A DNA stretch of 64,000 nucleotides from Zopfochytrium polystomum (Eukaryota > Chytridiomycota > Chytridiomycetes > Chytridiales > Chytridiaceae). Where the stretch lies: positions 124,001-188,000 of the forward strand of contig JAIVFJ010000003.1 in NCBI GenBank assembly GCA_025765615.1. The letters are read 5' to 3'. Made by a program: the position numbers and the translations under genes. This document shows, one piece after another, positions 34,100 through 46,631 of the stretch (positions are counted from its first letter, which is position 1; every line of letters begins with the position of its first letter). The notes beneath the pieces are model-generated. The model ran no database searches. It had not been told where the DNA came from and was given only the letters and a program-made list of their open reading frames with translations.

Positions 34100-37086
34100 T
34101 CAGACAATGTTAGACGAGACCATCAGTAACCATTCCCATCCCTCGTTACCGACTTTACCAACGGCGGCCCTCTTGGCCTTTTCTCCCATCAGTTCCCACG
34201 AATCCTTTAGTCCGGAAAGCCATTTCTCCAGAACGGTGACCGCCAACGCGCAAGCAAATGCCGCTAGTATCGAAGCTTGGTTATAGAGTGTAGCTGGAGG
34301 TGGTGGTATCTTCAAGATGGCATACTCCAGCAAGGCGCGGAGCTCTTCCTCGCTCTTGCCCACCCATCCGGCGATGGGGGCAAGAGTGTCACCGAATGAG
34401 CCCTCAAACTTTTGCAATCGGACCAACGAGTTGAGCTTGGCTCTGGGACTGTTTGCAGCCGAGTTTGAAACGGACCAAACGCTTTCTGCAGTATTTGTAG
34501 TCATAGTGACTGCAGGCCCAGCCATCGCTGTAGGGCCAGCGGAGTGGCGAGCCGGTCAATGCGAACGAACTCACCCGCATCGCTGAGAAGGTCGAAATCA
34601 GATGCTGCTGCTGGAACTGTTGGATAGGACTGTTCGTCTCCTCTGACAGAGCTTGACCGTTAAACTCGTCCTCCAAATCATCATTCTCTGGGAGGCAACA
34701 GGCCTCCGCGCTCCCCAGTTCATGCTCGTACTGTGCGACGAGCGCAGCATCCACAATGTATTGGGCTGGATAAGATGCGGGCAGACCAGCGACTGGCTCC
34801 ATGGTTGGCGGTTTGTACTCGAGAACAATCGCTTCCCACTCGGAATCTTCTGCCGATTGCGAATCCAAGTTGAAGTTTACCCGGCGCGGAAAGCCACTGC
34901 TTGAGTTTTCCTTCCTTGCTTCCGCCTGGCGCTGATTTGCACGCTCTTCCACAGCTACAAAGGATGAGTACTTCGATGCCAGCCCGTACTTCACGCCGAC
35001 GCGAACAATCTCGGCCCTACGTTCCGACTCACTCGCTGGCACGTCTTGGTCGATGAACGATTTCGCGTCCTCGAGGTCCCGGATGAGCTTGCGTGCGGCG
35101 AGCCCGTGGAGCGCCTCACCAGGCTGAGAGAGAACAGTTACAGGCACTTCGAGCTCCAAGGGGCCGTCGGGAGAGGTTCCTGTAATCTTCACGCAGGTTG
35201 GAGGGGGAATGGAGCCGTCGAGGATGGCATACGAGTGAAATCGAGCTCCAGGCCACAACGTGGGAACAACGAAGGGAGCCGATTGAATGAGTCGCGGCGG
35301 CGAAGTGACCGGAATAGGCGGCGAGTTGGACATCGAGCCAAATAAGCTGATGACTGGCCTCGCGGCAGCTGGTGCCACGGAGGTAGGGGCCCTCCACCCA
35401 TTGCCACCAGTCCAATCGATTTTATAGTCTTGAACAGGCGGCATGACGGCCGCTTTGAGCATTTTGATAATTTTCGGCTGGAGCTTCTCGTTGCTATCCA
35501 CGACGAATTGAGCGAACCCACCGCCGTGGCGCGCCATTCCCTCGACCAGGTTGTGCGACACGTCGCGGCCAATTCCCAGAGAGAACACCCTCGCAAATGC
35601 TGTCCGACCGTTCCTGAGCTTGAATTGTTCCGCCTCTTTCACTTTTTCCGCTGTGAAAGCAAACAGCGCGTCGGCGCCCCAGACTTCGCCATCCGTGAGC
35701 ACGAACAGCTGAGTCGGCATATCTTTCCTACGCCTCTCGAAAGCCGCTTCGACAGCTGCTCGGAGCTCGGTTCCGCCCATATCCGCTTGGAGGTTTTCGA
35801 CGTAGGTTTCGGCGACTTTCATAGAGTGCTCTGTGTATTCGACGGATGTGGAGAAGAGCGGCCGGAAATTGCTGCCAAACCCGATAATGTTGAAGTAGAG
35901 ACCTGCACTAGCAGGCATCGAACGCAGAAGCAGCTGAAGCGCCAATGAGGCAGACCTGATCTTGTCACCGTCCATGGACCCTGAGCGGTCAACCAGGATG
36001 ATAATCTCTGTTCGAATCTGCATTCAATTGATGAATTGAGGAAGGTCGTGGCATAGCACGATGATTCAAGCCAGATTAAATTACCTCGTTCAATGCAAAT
36101 CGAGGGACCATTGTGAGGCCTAAAGCGTAAGTGTTGTGCTCTGGATGCCGTTCCAGTATGCATCGCGGCTGATCAGCAGCTCTCGCCTTGACAACTAGAA
36201 CCATTTCGTGGTCCAAGTACGCATTGTTGGAATCCAGACTAACGAGCGCACGACAAGGATCAAAGTTTTGGCTAGAGGAACCAGTCGAAGCTCCAATGCT
36301 CACGTTCACTGAAGTGTGCGAGGGGCTTTGAATCGACGAAATCGGTCCTGCCATAACGATTTCGATAGAAACACTCGGCTCTTCTGCCAGTGAACTGATG
36401 GAACGAAGATTGTTTGCGATAGAAGTGGTGACGCTTGATGAATTGGACCAGAAGGGAGTGGGCTGCAAGCCATACCGCTCATGCAAATGTTTGGACAAGA
36501 GCGTGAAACGAATTTCGTCTGACTCGTCGTAATGCGACAACTCCTGAATGTACGTAATACGCGTGGTCACTTGGCCTCCACGCAAGCTTCCGACGGAAAC
36601 CTGGAACACTGAAAGGCCGGGAAGCGTCGGTTCTCAACAGTGTGTACGCAGTAAAGCCGTTTGAAGGTACTCACCGTCCGCCATGTGCTGTTCAAGTAAC
36701 CCGCCAGACTTTCCCGCCTGTACGGCCGAGTCGTACTCCCGTCGGGCCTCCGCCTTTTCTTTCGCAACGCCCCGGATAACAGTTCCGTCGCTCGAAATGC
36801 ACTCAAACCCGCACACGGCAGCGTTTTCTGGTAGAGGAAACATGTAGATCGTCTCGTCGGGCGCGGCCGCGGCGGCGAGAAGGCTGTTGGAATCGGTGAC
36901 GGCGAGGGCAGTTTGCGCAAAATCCGTCCCGGCAAAGACTTGCGTGATGACGACGCGAGCGCCCGAGTCCAGGACGGTGGCCTTGGCGCGAAGTGAGACA
37001 GCGGTGAATGCATGGGACGCCGGCCACGTCGACCGAGTCGAGCGCTGCGTGACGACGAGCGCTCCCCAGCAAGTTGGTGCGGGCAT
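34100..37086 (-). CDS. VIT and von Willebrand A domain protein
   Basis: Exons 36675-37086, 36085-36608, 34575-36017 and about 34100-34435 give some 904 residues. The N-terminal VIT domain reads MPAPTCWGALVVTQRSTRST, then DETIYMFPLPENAAVCGFEC and VAKEKAEARREYDSAV. The vWA domain follows an intron with an intact metal site (DRSGSMDGD, MGGTEL, VLTDGEVW). The C-terminus (LQKFEGSFGDTLAPIAGWVG, then AALAVTVLEKW-like helices) matches the tail of VWA5A and PARP4-like proteins. There is no signal peptide, so it is intracellular, unlike the secreted inter-alpha-inhibitor chains. The exact acceptor of the last intron is uncertain: an acceptor at 34436 keeps the frame. Function in fungi is unknown; the domain layout suggests protein binding. 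Confidence 0.85.
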
Positions 37087-37244
37087 TTTGAGCGAGCGTG
37101 GAAGAGTGAGCAGGGAGAGAGGATGGATGGGTGGGTGGGGGGTTGGTGATGAGAGCGTTCCCTTTGGGGGGTCTTTATTTAACAAGTGGGGGCACAGCCA
37201 GCAATACTCGAACTGCGGCCCGCAGTTGTTGCGCAATTTTCAAT

Positions 37245-37284
<40 letters not shown>

Positions 37285-37472
37285 CTGGTCTTTCTGACAC
37301 GGCCGTCACGTGCCGCTCCCCGCAAGAATCGCAGACCGCTTCGGGTTTCGTCGTGGAAATGCCCATTGTATTCACGGCACACGCGTGCGCTAACTCTAAA
37401 CGCCCCTCCCGCTCGCACGCTCGCTAGCTCGCTCGCCCGCCCCACCAGCAAAGTCCTCCCACGGTTTGAGGA
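37087..37472. promoter_or_regulatory. Shared 386-bp intergenic region between divergent genes, with T-run
   Basis: The VIT/vWA gene reads left and the large orphan gene reads right from this interval, so both promoters should lie here. It contains a T homopolymer of about 30 at 37250-37280. No specific transcription-factor site was identified. Confidence 0.4.
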
Positions 37473-40400
37473 ATGGCCTCACCCGTTGTGGACGTCGCGG
37501 GTGCGGCGGCTGCAACACCGCGACTGTCTGCGCGTTCTGCCGCCGCCCCTTCCCCGTACCCATTCGACATGGCTGGAGCGACACAAACACCAGGCAACCT
37601 CGCGCACCCCAATCGCGAGCCATTCACTATCGAAGATCGCTGGACCATCGCTGAAACTCGCTTTGTCGAGCTGTTTTTCGGTCCGGACATTGCCTTTCGT
37701 TCTCGTCATGAGCAGCACCTCAAGAAGCAGCCTATCGATTATAACCAGGCGCGGAGCTCTTCGCCCACTCCACCGACATTGCGTCTCGTTCCGCACGTGA
37801 CGTACCCGTTTCGTCCCTTCCCAAAAGCCGGTGAAGATTGCGTGGAACGGGACGAGGACGATCGTCGCGATGATTTAGTTCGTGCTCACTATCACCGCGT
37901 CAAAGACGCCACGATCGCCATTCCATCCAGAGGGAAACCAGACGAAGACAGCACAAACGCCTGTTCTGTCCACCTCGCCCTTCAACGGCGCCCTTCGAAC
38001 GGGAAAATCACGCGTCCTCCAACCGCAGAACTTTCTCCTGGACAAAGGCGACGCCTTCGAACTTTCCGCGTGCTCGATACTTTGGCATTTTCGAGGGCAA
38101 GAAGTCTCAACCCGCCTCCTCAGAAGGACGTCGAGGATTTGAACAGTGCTACCGCCGGACGCAATAGCAGTGTGCACTTTGCACCGTCGATACCCCACCC
38201 GAAATCAACTTCAACGAGGCTTCTTTCACCAACATCGCGCGCCGGTAAACTTCTGATGGCTCGCGGCAACCCCAAATCATCAGTCGTTCCCGCACGTTCC
38301 TCCGCTGTACGCCAAACCGCACGACCGCCATCCTCCGCTTCATCGACACACAGATACTCGAGTGCGGCATCCACGAGGAGCGCGAGCACAATCGCTACCG
38401 CCACATCTTCGTCGGTGTCATTTCGAGCGCCAGACCACCGTCCATTTGAACCCACTGCCGACGGATTCTTCACTCCCGCTCTACCTCGTCCTCAGCGACT
38501 ATCGCGAGCGATGCGGACGCTGCTCGTTGGCTTCCTTCGACCGCCAAAGCACCGGCAGCCGCGTCGATACTGCCATCGCGATGAGGCCGCACCTCCGCTC
38601 GACATTGTTTCCCTTCACTCGCACCTTCACCCACCCGCGCCGCCAAGGCCGGGTCCCACTCTCCGCCCGGACTTGCGTCCTTTTGGATATGCGCGATGTC
38701 GGCATCGCCTGCAGGTGCCGCCAGCGCTCCTCGCGACGCTGAACGATCCAGCAAAGAAACTGGCGCGCGGCGGTGTGATTACCGTGCGGCGGATTGTAGA
38801 ACAGTATCTGCTTCCGCGGACGCCGCGCGTCGGTGGAAGAATTACTCCGTCGAAAGAAATGGTCCGTCAGGCTCGGAAAAACACTTCGGAGAATCCCGTG
38901 TTCCCGGGGAGAAACACGCCAATTTTTGCTTGCGAGGCAGGCTGCGAGGCGGGCTGCAAAGAAGATACCGGTGAAAGCGAGGAGGAGCAGGAGCAGACGG
39001 TTGAGTTCATACGTGGAATCACAAGCATCAAAAGCCTCGATTTTAGCGTGACGGATGTTGGCGAGATGATGAACGCAACCGCGGCGGCAGCCGAAGGTCC
39101 GATAACTTCCCGCCAGCAAACTGCTACCTCTTTGGACGGCGATCCATGGTCTCTGCTGACGTCAACCGAGATGGGCGCGCTGCTGTGGGACGCTCCTGAA
39201 GTCGAAGAGGTCGAGCACGATCCCATCTCACAGGTGGGTCGGGTCTTTCCACTCGACGCCTTTTGGGATATGGAAGACCTCGAGCGGTACCTCTATTGGG
39301 ACTTTGCATCTAGCGGGCCAATCCGATGCTGCTATCTTCGTCCACGTAGAGGAGCAGCTGCCAAAGGGGATGGCAGGATCACGTCAGAAAAATGGCTGCC
39401 AGGACGTCTCGTAGCCGCCGACCGGACCACTCGCCGATTTCTCCTCGAACAGTCACCCAGCACGGACGCCGCGCACAGGCCTCGGCGGCACCCGCCCATC
39501 CCTTTGTGGCTTACCCGCGACCGTTTCATCTTCATGACCGCAGAGGAGCAACCTTCGGTGCCGACCCCAAGACAGATAGAGCACCACGGGGAGAGAGTCC
39601 GCGTGGCGCAGACGTTGCGTGGGGGATTCGAGGCGCGAACCGCTTTGGAGCAGGCGACGCGCATCCTCTGTCCACTGCTCTCCGGGCCGTGGGTCAGTGC
39701 ACCACCCATCTCGTTGTTCAAGAAGGGAAGAGGAGCCGAGTTTTTCCAGGGAGCACCGCCCACGGCTATGACTTTCCCACAGCCTACGCACCGAAGACGA
39801 TGGGGAGTGCCTGACGGTCCAAAGGTGGTTGAGAGCCTGTTGGAAGAGCTGAAAGCAGACTATGCCTATGCCATGTCTCGAAGTATTGTACAGGAGCCCG
39901 GATCGCCTTTGGAGGTGTTGTGTGATTTAGACGCTGCAGACAAAAAACTGTGGGAGATGGCAGAGCCGTGGGCCGCCGGTCCGGTCGCGGAATGTCGCAG
40001 CGCCGGGCGTGGGGTTGTTGGACGGGTGAAAAAGGATCTAGAGTTCGACTTCAAGAGGTTCTTGTCGACAGGCTTTACGCTTGGACTACGAGAAATCTCT
40101 ACTTGCTGTGAGGGCCTCGAAATCAGTGGACAGCGCTTTGGATCGTTATCCCACGTGATGAAGGCAGTGGTGGCTGGAACCTTGGTTGTCGAATTTGAGA
40201 GGAAACCTGTGCCCGTTGTGGAAGAGGTAAGCATCAACTTTGCACCTGTCCGGGAACGTAACGGCTATCATGCTACAGCGTCCGCGCAGCGCAATAAGCG
40301 TTGCCGACTCAAAAGACGAATCGAAAAAGCGTCGATCAAAGTGGAAAAAACTCATGGTTGGTGTGCGCCCATTCACTCGGTTTGGTTGGCTCACTCCGGA

Positions 40401-42001
40401 TAATCAACAGCGCGAAGTCTCCACCCCAGAGTCCATAAGAAAACAGCTCAGCATCTCCAGTGCACAGCCCGAAGCACCAAGCAAACCAGCGCAGCTTGTT
40501 TTCCCGGAGCATATTGGAGCCCCTTCCAAAAATGAGGTCGTCCCGCTGGTTTGCTTCAGGAACCGGATCCTCGCGGCGCCTATTATAACACTTAGTCTCT
40601 CCGAGCTCGAGTGTCTCTGGTCGCGCCTCCTTCGAAGTGTTCTCCACACGCTGGACGTGAAAATCCCCTCCGCCGTCAGTGCGGTCGAACGCTCCGCTCC
40701 GATGACCACCGCCGCCAACACATCAAACCGACTTTTCACCACCTTCAACAACACGAATAAGAGTGTTTCGCGCGTCACCGCTCTCGACTTCATCTCACTC
40801 GTCTCCGAGGATACCTGCGCCCGGGCCCCATTCGCCACAACCAGCCATCTCGCAACACCATCCTCCGCCACATTCCGCATCCTCGCGGTCTCCCGCGCCC
40901 AGCCGTGGCTCCGACAACAGGTGATGGACGCGTTCCGGCTGCTCCGGGACGGCCACGTCGTGGTGCGGGTCGAGGCGTACGTCGCTTCACCGGGACTAGC
41001 GGCGACGGCGGCGGCCGTCGCGCTGCGCTGCCACCCGCCCGTCGACGACCTCGCGGCGCGGTTGCGCCGCGCAATGCTCGCCTGGCTCGACCCCGCCGTC
41101 GTCCATGGCCCCTCCGCCACCGCCTTCCACCGACACCACCGACGACGACGTTCGCGAGTCGCGCTCCCGGCTGCACGGGCACGCGGCGATCGCGGCGCTC
41201 GTCAACGAGTTTGTGGACGACAGCGTCGCGGCGCTGCACGGGTTCCTCGCGGACCGCGCGGTGGTGCTCGCCGGGTGGGTCGCGCAAGTGTCGGCGCAAC
41301 GCGCTGCGGCGGCGGCCACGGCGGACGGGGAGGAAGGGAGCGGCGGGATGGAGACGCTGCGCGCGCTGGACGAGTTCCTGGGGTACCTTGACGCGCTGCG
41401 TGCGCACGCGCAGCGCGTGTTCCGCGACCCGTTGGCGTCGTCGACGTACTGCCGTCGCGGGCGACGGCGGGGTCACGGCGGCGGCGGTGGCGAGGAGGGG
41501 GCGCCGAAGGTCGAAGGGGTGCAGGAGGAGGAGGAGGAGGCGACGCATTTTGCGTACTCGGCGGTGCGCGGGTGTTTTGTGGTGACGTGCGACTCGGTGT
41601 ACGCGGAGGTGGAGAGGGTTGGCGAGGAGGCGCGGCGGTGGGTGATGCGGCAGGTGGAGGCGTGTTTCAAGGACGGGTGCGAGGCGGCGGTTGCGGCAAT
41701 TGAGGATTTCGGTGACGACCGCGTGCCGGCGGTCAACGACGACGATGAGGAGGAGGATGAGGACGACGACGAGGACTCGGCCCCGCTGCGGCCGCCGTCG
41801 TTGTCCGGTGCGGTCTCGACCGTCAGGGACATTGAGGCGGAGACCCTGCGGCACTCGGACGCGCTGCATCGCGTGGTCAAGGCATACCGGATCCAAAGCG
41901 TGGCGTTGGAGTGCATGGAGAGGCACTTGGTGCTGCTGGAAGAACCGGAGCTGATGGTGCCCCACATCCGCACTGTGCAGTGGCTGAAGAGTCATTCGTA
42001 A
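37473..42001 (+). CDS. Very large protein of unknown function (about 1470 residues)
   Basis: An uninterrupted 2.75-kb exon (37473-40226) starts MASPVVDVAGAAAATPRLSA. After a GTAAGC..CTACAG intron the frame continues from 40279 (RPRSAISVADSKDESKKRRS) to 41097. It resumes at about 41159 (SRSRLHGHAAIAALVNEFVD) if a 61-bp GT..AG intron is removed, and ends VPHIRTVQWLKSHS at 42001. The protein is basic and Ser/Pro-rich in its first third, then more globular (DPISQVGRVFPLDAFWDMED, MEDLERYLYWDFASSGPIRC). Near the end is an acidic run of about 20 Asp/Glu (41735-41785). I recognise no domain. The last 500 residues have a helical texture loosely like dynein-tail sequence, but nothing decisive supports that. 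Confidence 0.7.
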
Positions 42002-42225
42002 AGGAGCTCGTCGGACATTGTAAATACATATAGAAGGGCTCGATGTTGAACGACTACCTCCTCCAAGAACGGTTTGAAAGAGCACGGTCACAAAAGCCAC
42101 ATCAGAGTAGACGGATTCTTTATCTTTCACTCAACAGAACAAATGCCAAGATCGACAGAACAGCAAGAGTTGGAGCAAAAACGCACCAGACTACAACTCT
42201 ACAGAAAAAAGTCCGTTTTGTGGCT

Positions 42226-43514
42226 CTACACAACTTCTTGCAATGCAGCCAGATCGATATGGTTCCCGAGCGCCTTCACCAACGCTGCGCGATCCCGATG
42301 AAACTTGAGCATCTTCACGCAAGCCGGCAGGAGGTCGTCAGACAGCAGCGGCGCCAGTATAATGAGTGCCTCGAGCTTGTTGACGTCGTACTCAAACTCT
42401 TGGATTATGGGGGACACCTGTTTTTGGATTTGGCAAGTGCAGCGCGTTACGTCAATGCCAAACGGGGTGTACTACCACGGCGAAACACCAAAAAAGAAAA
42501 AAGCACCACGCTATCTAAAAAAACTTACATGATGCAGCAACACATTCAATCCCATCACCCGCCCAATATTCGCCTTCAGGTACTCCAGGCGCTTCCTGTC
42601 GAGCGCAAACCGGTGCAGCGACGTCGGCAGCCTGATGAGAAAGTGGTACGGGTCGTCAATGACAGTCCTGCCTTCGGGCGGGCTCGCGGGCCCACCGCCG
42701 GACGAGACCCGCCTGCGGTGGCGGACCCATACACGGCGGCGGACGTAGTGGGACGCGTCAGGCTGGCCGGACCATTCGGGGAAGCGAAAGTGCACAGAGT
42801 AGGTCCAGCCGTCGGGGTCGGCGCCGTTCGCCGCGAGCATCCAGTCGCTGACCCACTGTGTAAATTATGAGGGTTAAGCGCGTTCGACGTGGGGTGGAAA
42901 AAAAAACATTACCTCCCAGCCAGGTGGCACTGGGAACGACAGCCGGTCGACTTGAATGTTGCCGTTCTCGTCCGACCACGGTGGCGCATCTGACATTGAA
43001 GCAGCGGCCAATGAGCCATGCACAAGCAGCGGCCAATGAGCCATGCACAAGCAGGGCAGGACCTTTCTCACAGCAGAAAGAACTCTCCAAAAAAACTCTC
43101 ACCAGTCGGCAGCAGCGCTTCGCTTGAAAACACCGGTTCGCCGTACAAACACGCGCCGCGCTGGTTCTCAATCAGCTCGTCGCGCACCTCGGTCGGCCCA
43201 GCCGTGACCGCGGGTTGCTGCTGCTGCAGGCCGCCGGCGCTGCCGGACCTGGCCGGGGTGAGCGTAGCGTAGGACGACGACGAGGAGGAAGCGACGGAGG
43301 AGGCGGAGGAGCGGACGCTGGAGACGGACGGTCTCCGTGGGGGCAGAGGGCGGGCCGGGACGACGGGGGCTTCGGTGGTGCGCCGTGGAAGAGACGGGGC
43401 GGTGGAGGGCGAGAAGGAGTGGGTTGAGGACGGGGAGGTCGGGGAGGAGGCGCCGATCGATTGGCTCCGAGGGGGCGGGGGTGGCTTGGAGAGGCGGGGG
43501 GGTTTGTTGGGCAA
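42226..43514 (-). CDS. DysF-domain protein with proline-rich N-terminus
   Basis: Exons 43103-43514, 42913-42989, 42529-42855 and 42226-42417 join in frame to 335 residues. About 120 Pro/Ser-rich residues (MPNKPPRLSKPPPPPRSQSI) precede a DysF module. Its DysF-N part is LIENQRGACLYGEPVFSSEA with APPWSDENGN and FPVPPGWEWVSDW. Its DysF-C part is DGWTYSVHFRFPEW with HYVRRRVWVRHRRR. In fungi this pair of motifs occurs in the Pex30/Pex23 peroxisome-ER proteins and in Spo73. No reticulon-like membrane hairpin is visible, so it is nearer the soluble Spo73 type. The C-terminal helix-rich part ends HIDLAALQEVV. Role inferred: membrane-contact or prospore/zoospore membrane biogenesis. Confidence 0.8.
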
Positions 43515-44622
43515 CTGCGGAGTGCGGGCGGGGAAGGAAGGGCGGGGGAGCGGGCGGAGTTAGCGAGGTCAGTGGGGGTAGGGGGGGCTGGGGTCGTTCC
43601 TGGCATTGGACAGATGGGAGAAGGCACAGCCGGCGATGGCAGGTGGATATAAGTAGTGGCAGGAGGCGAACAGCTCGTGCGAACGCGGTCTATTCGGGCA
43701 GGGATCAGCCCGGAGATCGACCACTTTTCTAGGGTGCGGACGGGGCAGGGTCCCCTATCTGGGCTGTTGGTGGCTTACGAGCGGTGTGGTTGCGCTTGGC
43801 GAGGGAGAAGCGAACCGATGATCACACACACCTGCGAGGGCGACGACGAGGACGAGCTCATTATTCGTCGCTCTTTTTTCGTAAATTTTTTTTTTGTTTG
43901 TTTTTGTCCCCTTTCGTTTTTGCGTTTTTGCGGCGGTCGATGGTGCGTGATGGTGCGTGATGGTGCGTGATGGTGCGGTCCACAATCACAATCTCGGGCA
44001 CTGAATGTGTCGCTTTCCGATTCGACAAGAAAGAGGTGGCGGAGGACGCTCGTGAGTGTGAGGATTACGAAGATGACGAGGGCGAGTGTGTGAGGGGGTG
44101 TGTGGCGACAGCAGCATTCCCTCAGCGAGAATCGCGAGACACACAAAAAATGACTTTTGCCGGAAGCGATCTTTTCCGACCAAGCCCGGTGCTGTTGCTG
44201 TGCCGGGGCTGCGAGGGGGCGGCATCGGCGACGAATGAGCAGTTTTCGCCGAAGCAGCCTCCGAGATGGGGGGAAGCAGGCGCCGAGGGAGGTTATGCGT
44301 GTTGTTGTGTGTGTGCGAATGAATTTATTGATCACCAAACTCTGCTTCAGTTCGTCAAAACAATCAGCGTCGCGTTTATTCTCGCTTGCCCACCTTCCCA
44401 ACGCGCTTTGGTGATGGAAGAGGACCGTGCACCGTAACTGTGCTTCTAGGAATGGTGATCGCCCTGGCAGAAGCAGTGCATTCGGCGTCACTGCAGCACG
44501 ATATGCGGTTGAACAAATCAGTGTATCCAACACACTCCTGGAAAGAATGTAAAAAATAATGTGGGAGGGTCAACTCATGTATTGGGGACAGTTCGTCCCA
44601 AGTATGGGTAAAATGGGTTTAT
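43515..44622. other. Intergenic with a decamer repeat
   Basis: This holds about four copies of GATGGTGCGT at 43939-43978 and otherwise no gene-like frame. The plus-strand and minus-strand frames here are mutual shadows. It includes the promoter of the DysF gene and the 3' end of sec11. Confidence 0.5.
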
Positions 44623-45380
44623 TTACTCTTCTTTGGTCATGAATACAATCAACCCCATAGCGGCGAGTAGAACAACCTTCAGGCTTGGATAATCAGTCAA
44701 GATGATGGTTACCATCCCAATGTCTACAATTTGTGAATTGAGAGTGTCGAGGGCACAGTAAGTTCCTGCGTGGCAAATTTACAGAAAGCAAGAACAAAAA
44801 GGAGTACGTACATGGAAGAAACCCTTTCACACGTCCAACAACGTCCTTGTTGCTGACCCACATCTGCTGCGGGTTATACACGCTCCCCCGGTCGTTCAGT
44901 CCGTTGTTGTCGCCTTTGGTTAGGAGAAATTGCTCTCCTGTCTGAATGCTGCAACCCGAAAAGGTGTGAACGCGTTAAAACACCTTTCCTACGCAGGTGA
45001 CGGGTTTCAGCAAAACGTGCTCGCTGTCGCCACTCAACTTGTCATGAACTTCAAGGACTCGATGAACTATAGGAATGTCCTTATTTTTGATTTTGAAGAC
45101 GCAAATGTCGCCGGCACGGATTGGATCGCTGCCGAGGGTAAGGAAGAGGAGGTCACCGCGCTGAAAGGCAGGTTCCATACTTTCACTGATCGGAGATTGA
45201 GTTTTAGGAACGATGAGTCCACTTCCTCCAAATGCGGTTTGGAAAAAAAAGGGGAGTGTTGTGTAGGTACCTCAGAACGACGACTATTGGCGATTCGCTG
45301 TTCGTGAAAACGGCCATTCCTTTCCAGATCATCAGTGCGGACGAGAGGATCAAGAAGAAGTTTAGGCCTTGATGGGCCAT
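44623..45380 (-). CDS. SEC11: Signal peptidase complex catalytic subunit Sec11
   Basis: Sec11 is the ER signal peptidase serine protease that removes signal peptides from translocated proteins. Exons 45271-45380, 45039-45185, 44812-44948 and 44623-44723 join in frame to 164 residues, close to yeast Sec11. It has an N-terminal membrane helix ([20 protein letters not shown]). The catalytic-serine region is [20 protein letters not shown], the catalytic histidine lies in [11 protein letters not shown] and the aspartate in [14 protein letters not shown]. The C-terminal part reads [20 protein letters not shown] and ends MTKEE. The usual SGSMEP is SESMEP here; the G-to-E change sits at a splice junction, so an alternative junction is possible. 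All three catalytic residues are kept. Confidence 0.92.
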
Positions 45381-45446
45381 TTGCCGCCTTTCGAACGCAT
45401 GCGTTTAAAAGATGTTCTGCAATGACACTGAAACAACTGACGCGCT

Positions 45447-46631
45447 GTGCGGTCCGAATGGATGGATGCGCACCATGAAAGCCGGCTCAGCGACGCGAAT
45501 GACTCGAACATGTTCCACGTCTTCAAATCGGACAATCAACGATTCGTTGTGATGATGATCAGGTTGAAACTTGTCAAGGAGGAGAGCGAGCAGCAGACGG
45601 CAAGGGCAACGACAGCGGCAACGGCAACGCCGATACGAACAGCATGAACTTTGGGCGCCGCGTGCAGTGGGAGTTCCCGCATCTGTCCTTCGACGAAAAG
45701 CGTGAGCAAATCTCGGCCATCGGCTTGATCGAAGGGCACCGCCCACCTCTTTTCTGCTTTCCATTTGGCCCGGGCCTCGCCACTGCCACAACCGTCCGTC
45801 CGAGACGCGTCTTCTCCACTCGAAGAGAGGGCTCGCGACCTTTCGCGCAGCCATTGCCGGCGGCGCGTACGTCAGAGAGCCGGAGCACGACCCGCGAGGA
45901 TCTCACAACGTTGGCGTCCAGCTGCGCGCGTGCCTTGGACCCGGGATTGGGGAGCGAGCCCCCCGCCTTTTTGTCGCGCAGAAAGCCTGCGCCTCTAAGA
46001 CCTTGCTTTCCCCAGTACCGACGAAACGGCTACGCTGCTTCTCAGCGTTAACCGCGGCTGGTCTCGTGAAGAGGTAGAGTTGCACGACGAGCCTGTCCAC
46101 GGGAGTGACGGCTACTACCCCTCCTACTCTGGTCATGACGTGATCCTAGTGTGCATGGACCTCAGCGTGAGCGGCACGGTGCGATCCAAACGAGCCGCAT
46201 ACTTGGAGGGATACGTGCTTCGGGACATCGCCCGAGAGGCGCCGCGAACGCCTCTGCTGTTTGACGGGTTTGAAGGCGGAGGCCAAGGTGGAGGAGCAGG
46301 CCCAATACGTACGGGGAAAGCGGCCCGGAGGTTCACTAACCGATCTGACCGCTGCGCCGAGTGCATCGCGGTCACGTTTGAGGGCGTCTTGGAGGTTTTC
46401 GAGCTCGCCGTGCGCCGGCCTGCAAGCAAATGTAATTTTTTTTTTTTTTTTGGTTGTTTCGGAAAAGCCCAGTGGCACAGCAGGGGAGTGCGACACCATG
46501 GGGCGCCTAGACCCGCGGGCGTTCAAAAAGAGGCCCTCTCGGTCGCGTTTCGTGTTCCTCAGTGGGTGTCAAAGTGCAAGACGGCAACAAGGGGACTTGT
46601 AGTTCTGTTCGAAGCAAGCACATTCGAATGA
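45447..46631 (+). CDS. Hypothetical broken or intron-containing gene
   Basis: Several protein-like blocks lie in different plus-strand frames: GAYVREPEHDPRGSHNVGVQ (about 45865-45925), STDETATLLSVNRGWSREEV and ELHDEPVHGSDGYYPSYSGH (about 46017-46135), and DVILVCMDLSVSGTVRSKRA with AYLEGYVLRDIAREAPRTPL (46140-46260). The last two are continuous. Stop codons and frame changes upstream prevent a full model. No family was recognised. A 16-bp T run sits at 46438-46453. Confidence 0.25.

Noticed and set aside
37473..42001. Axonemal dynein heavy chain tail
   Set aside because: Only a vague helical texture near the C-terminus; no AAA modules, linker or stalk motifs are present.
40790..42130. 446-codon minus-strand frame opposite the large orphan gene
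   Set aside because: Arg/His-rich shadow of GC-biased codons; the plus-strand reading continues a gene with good splice sites.
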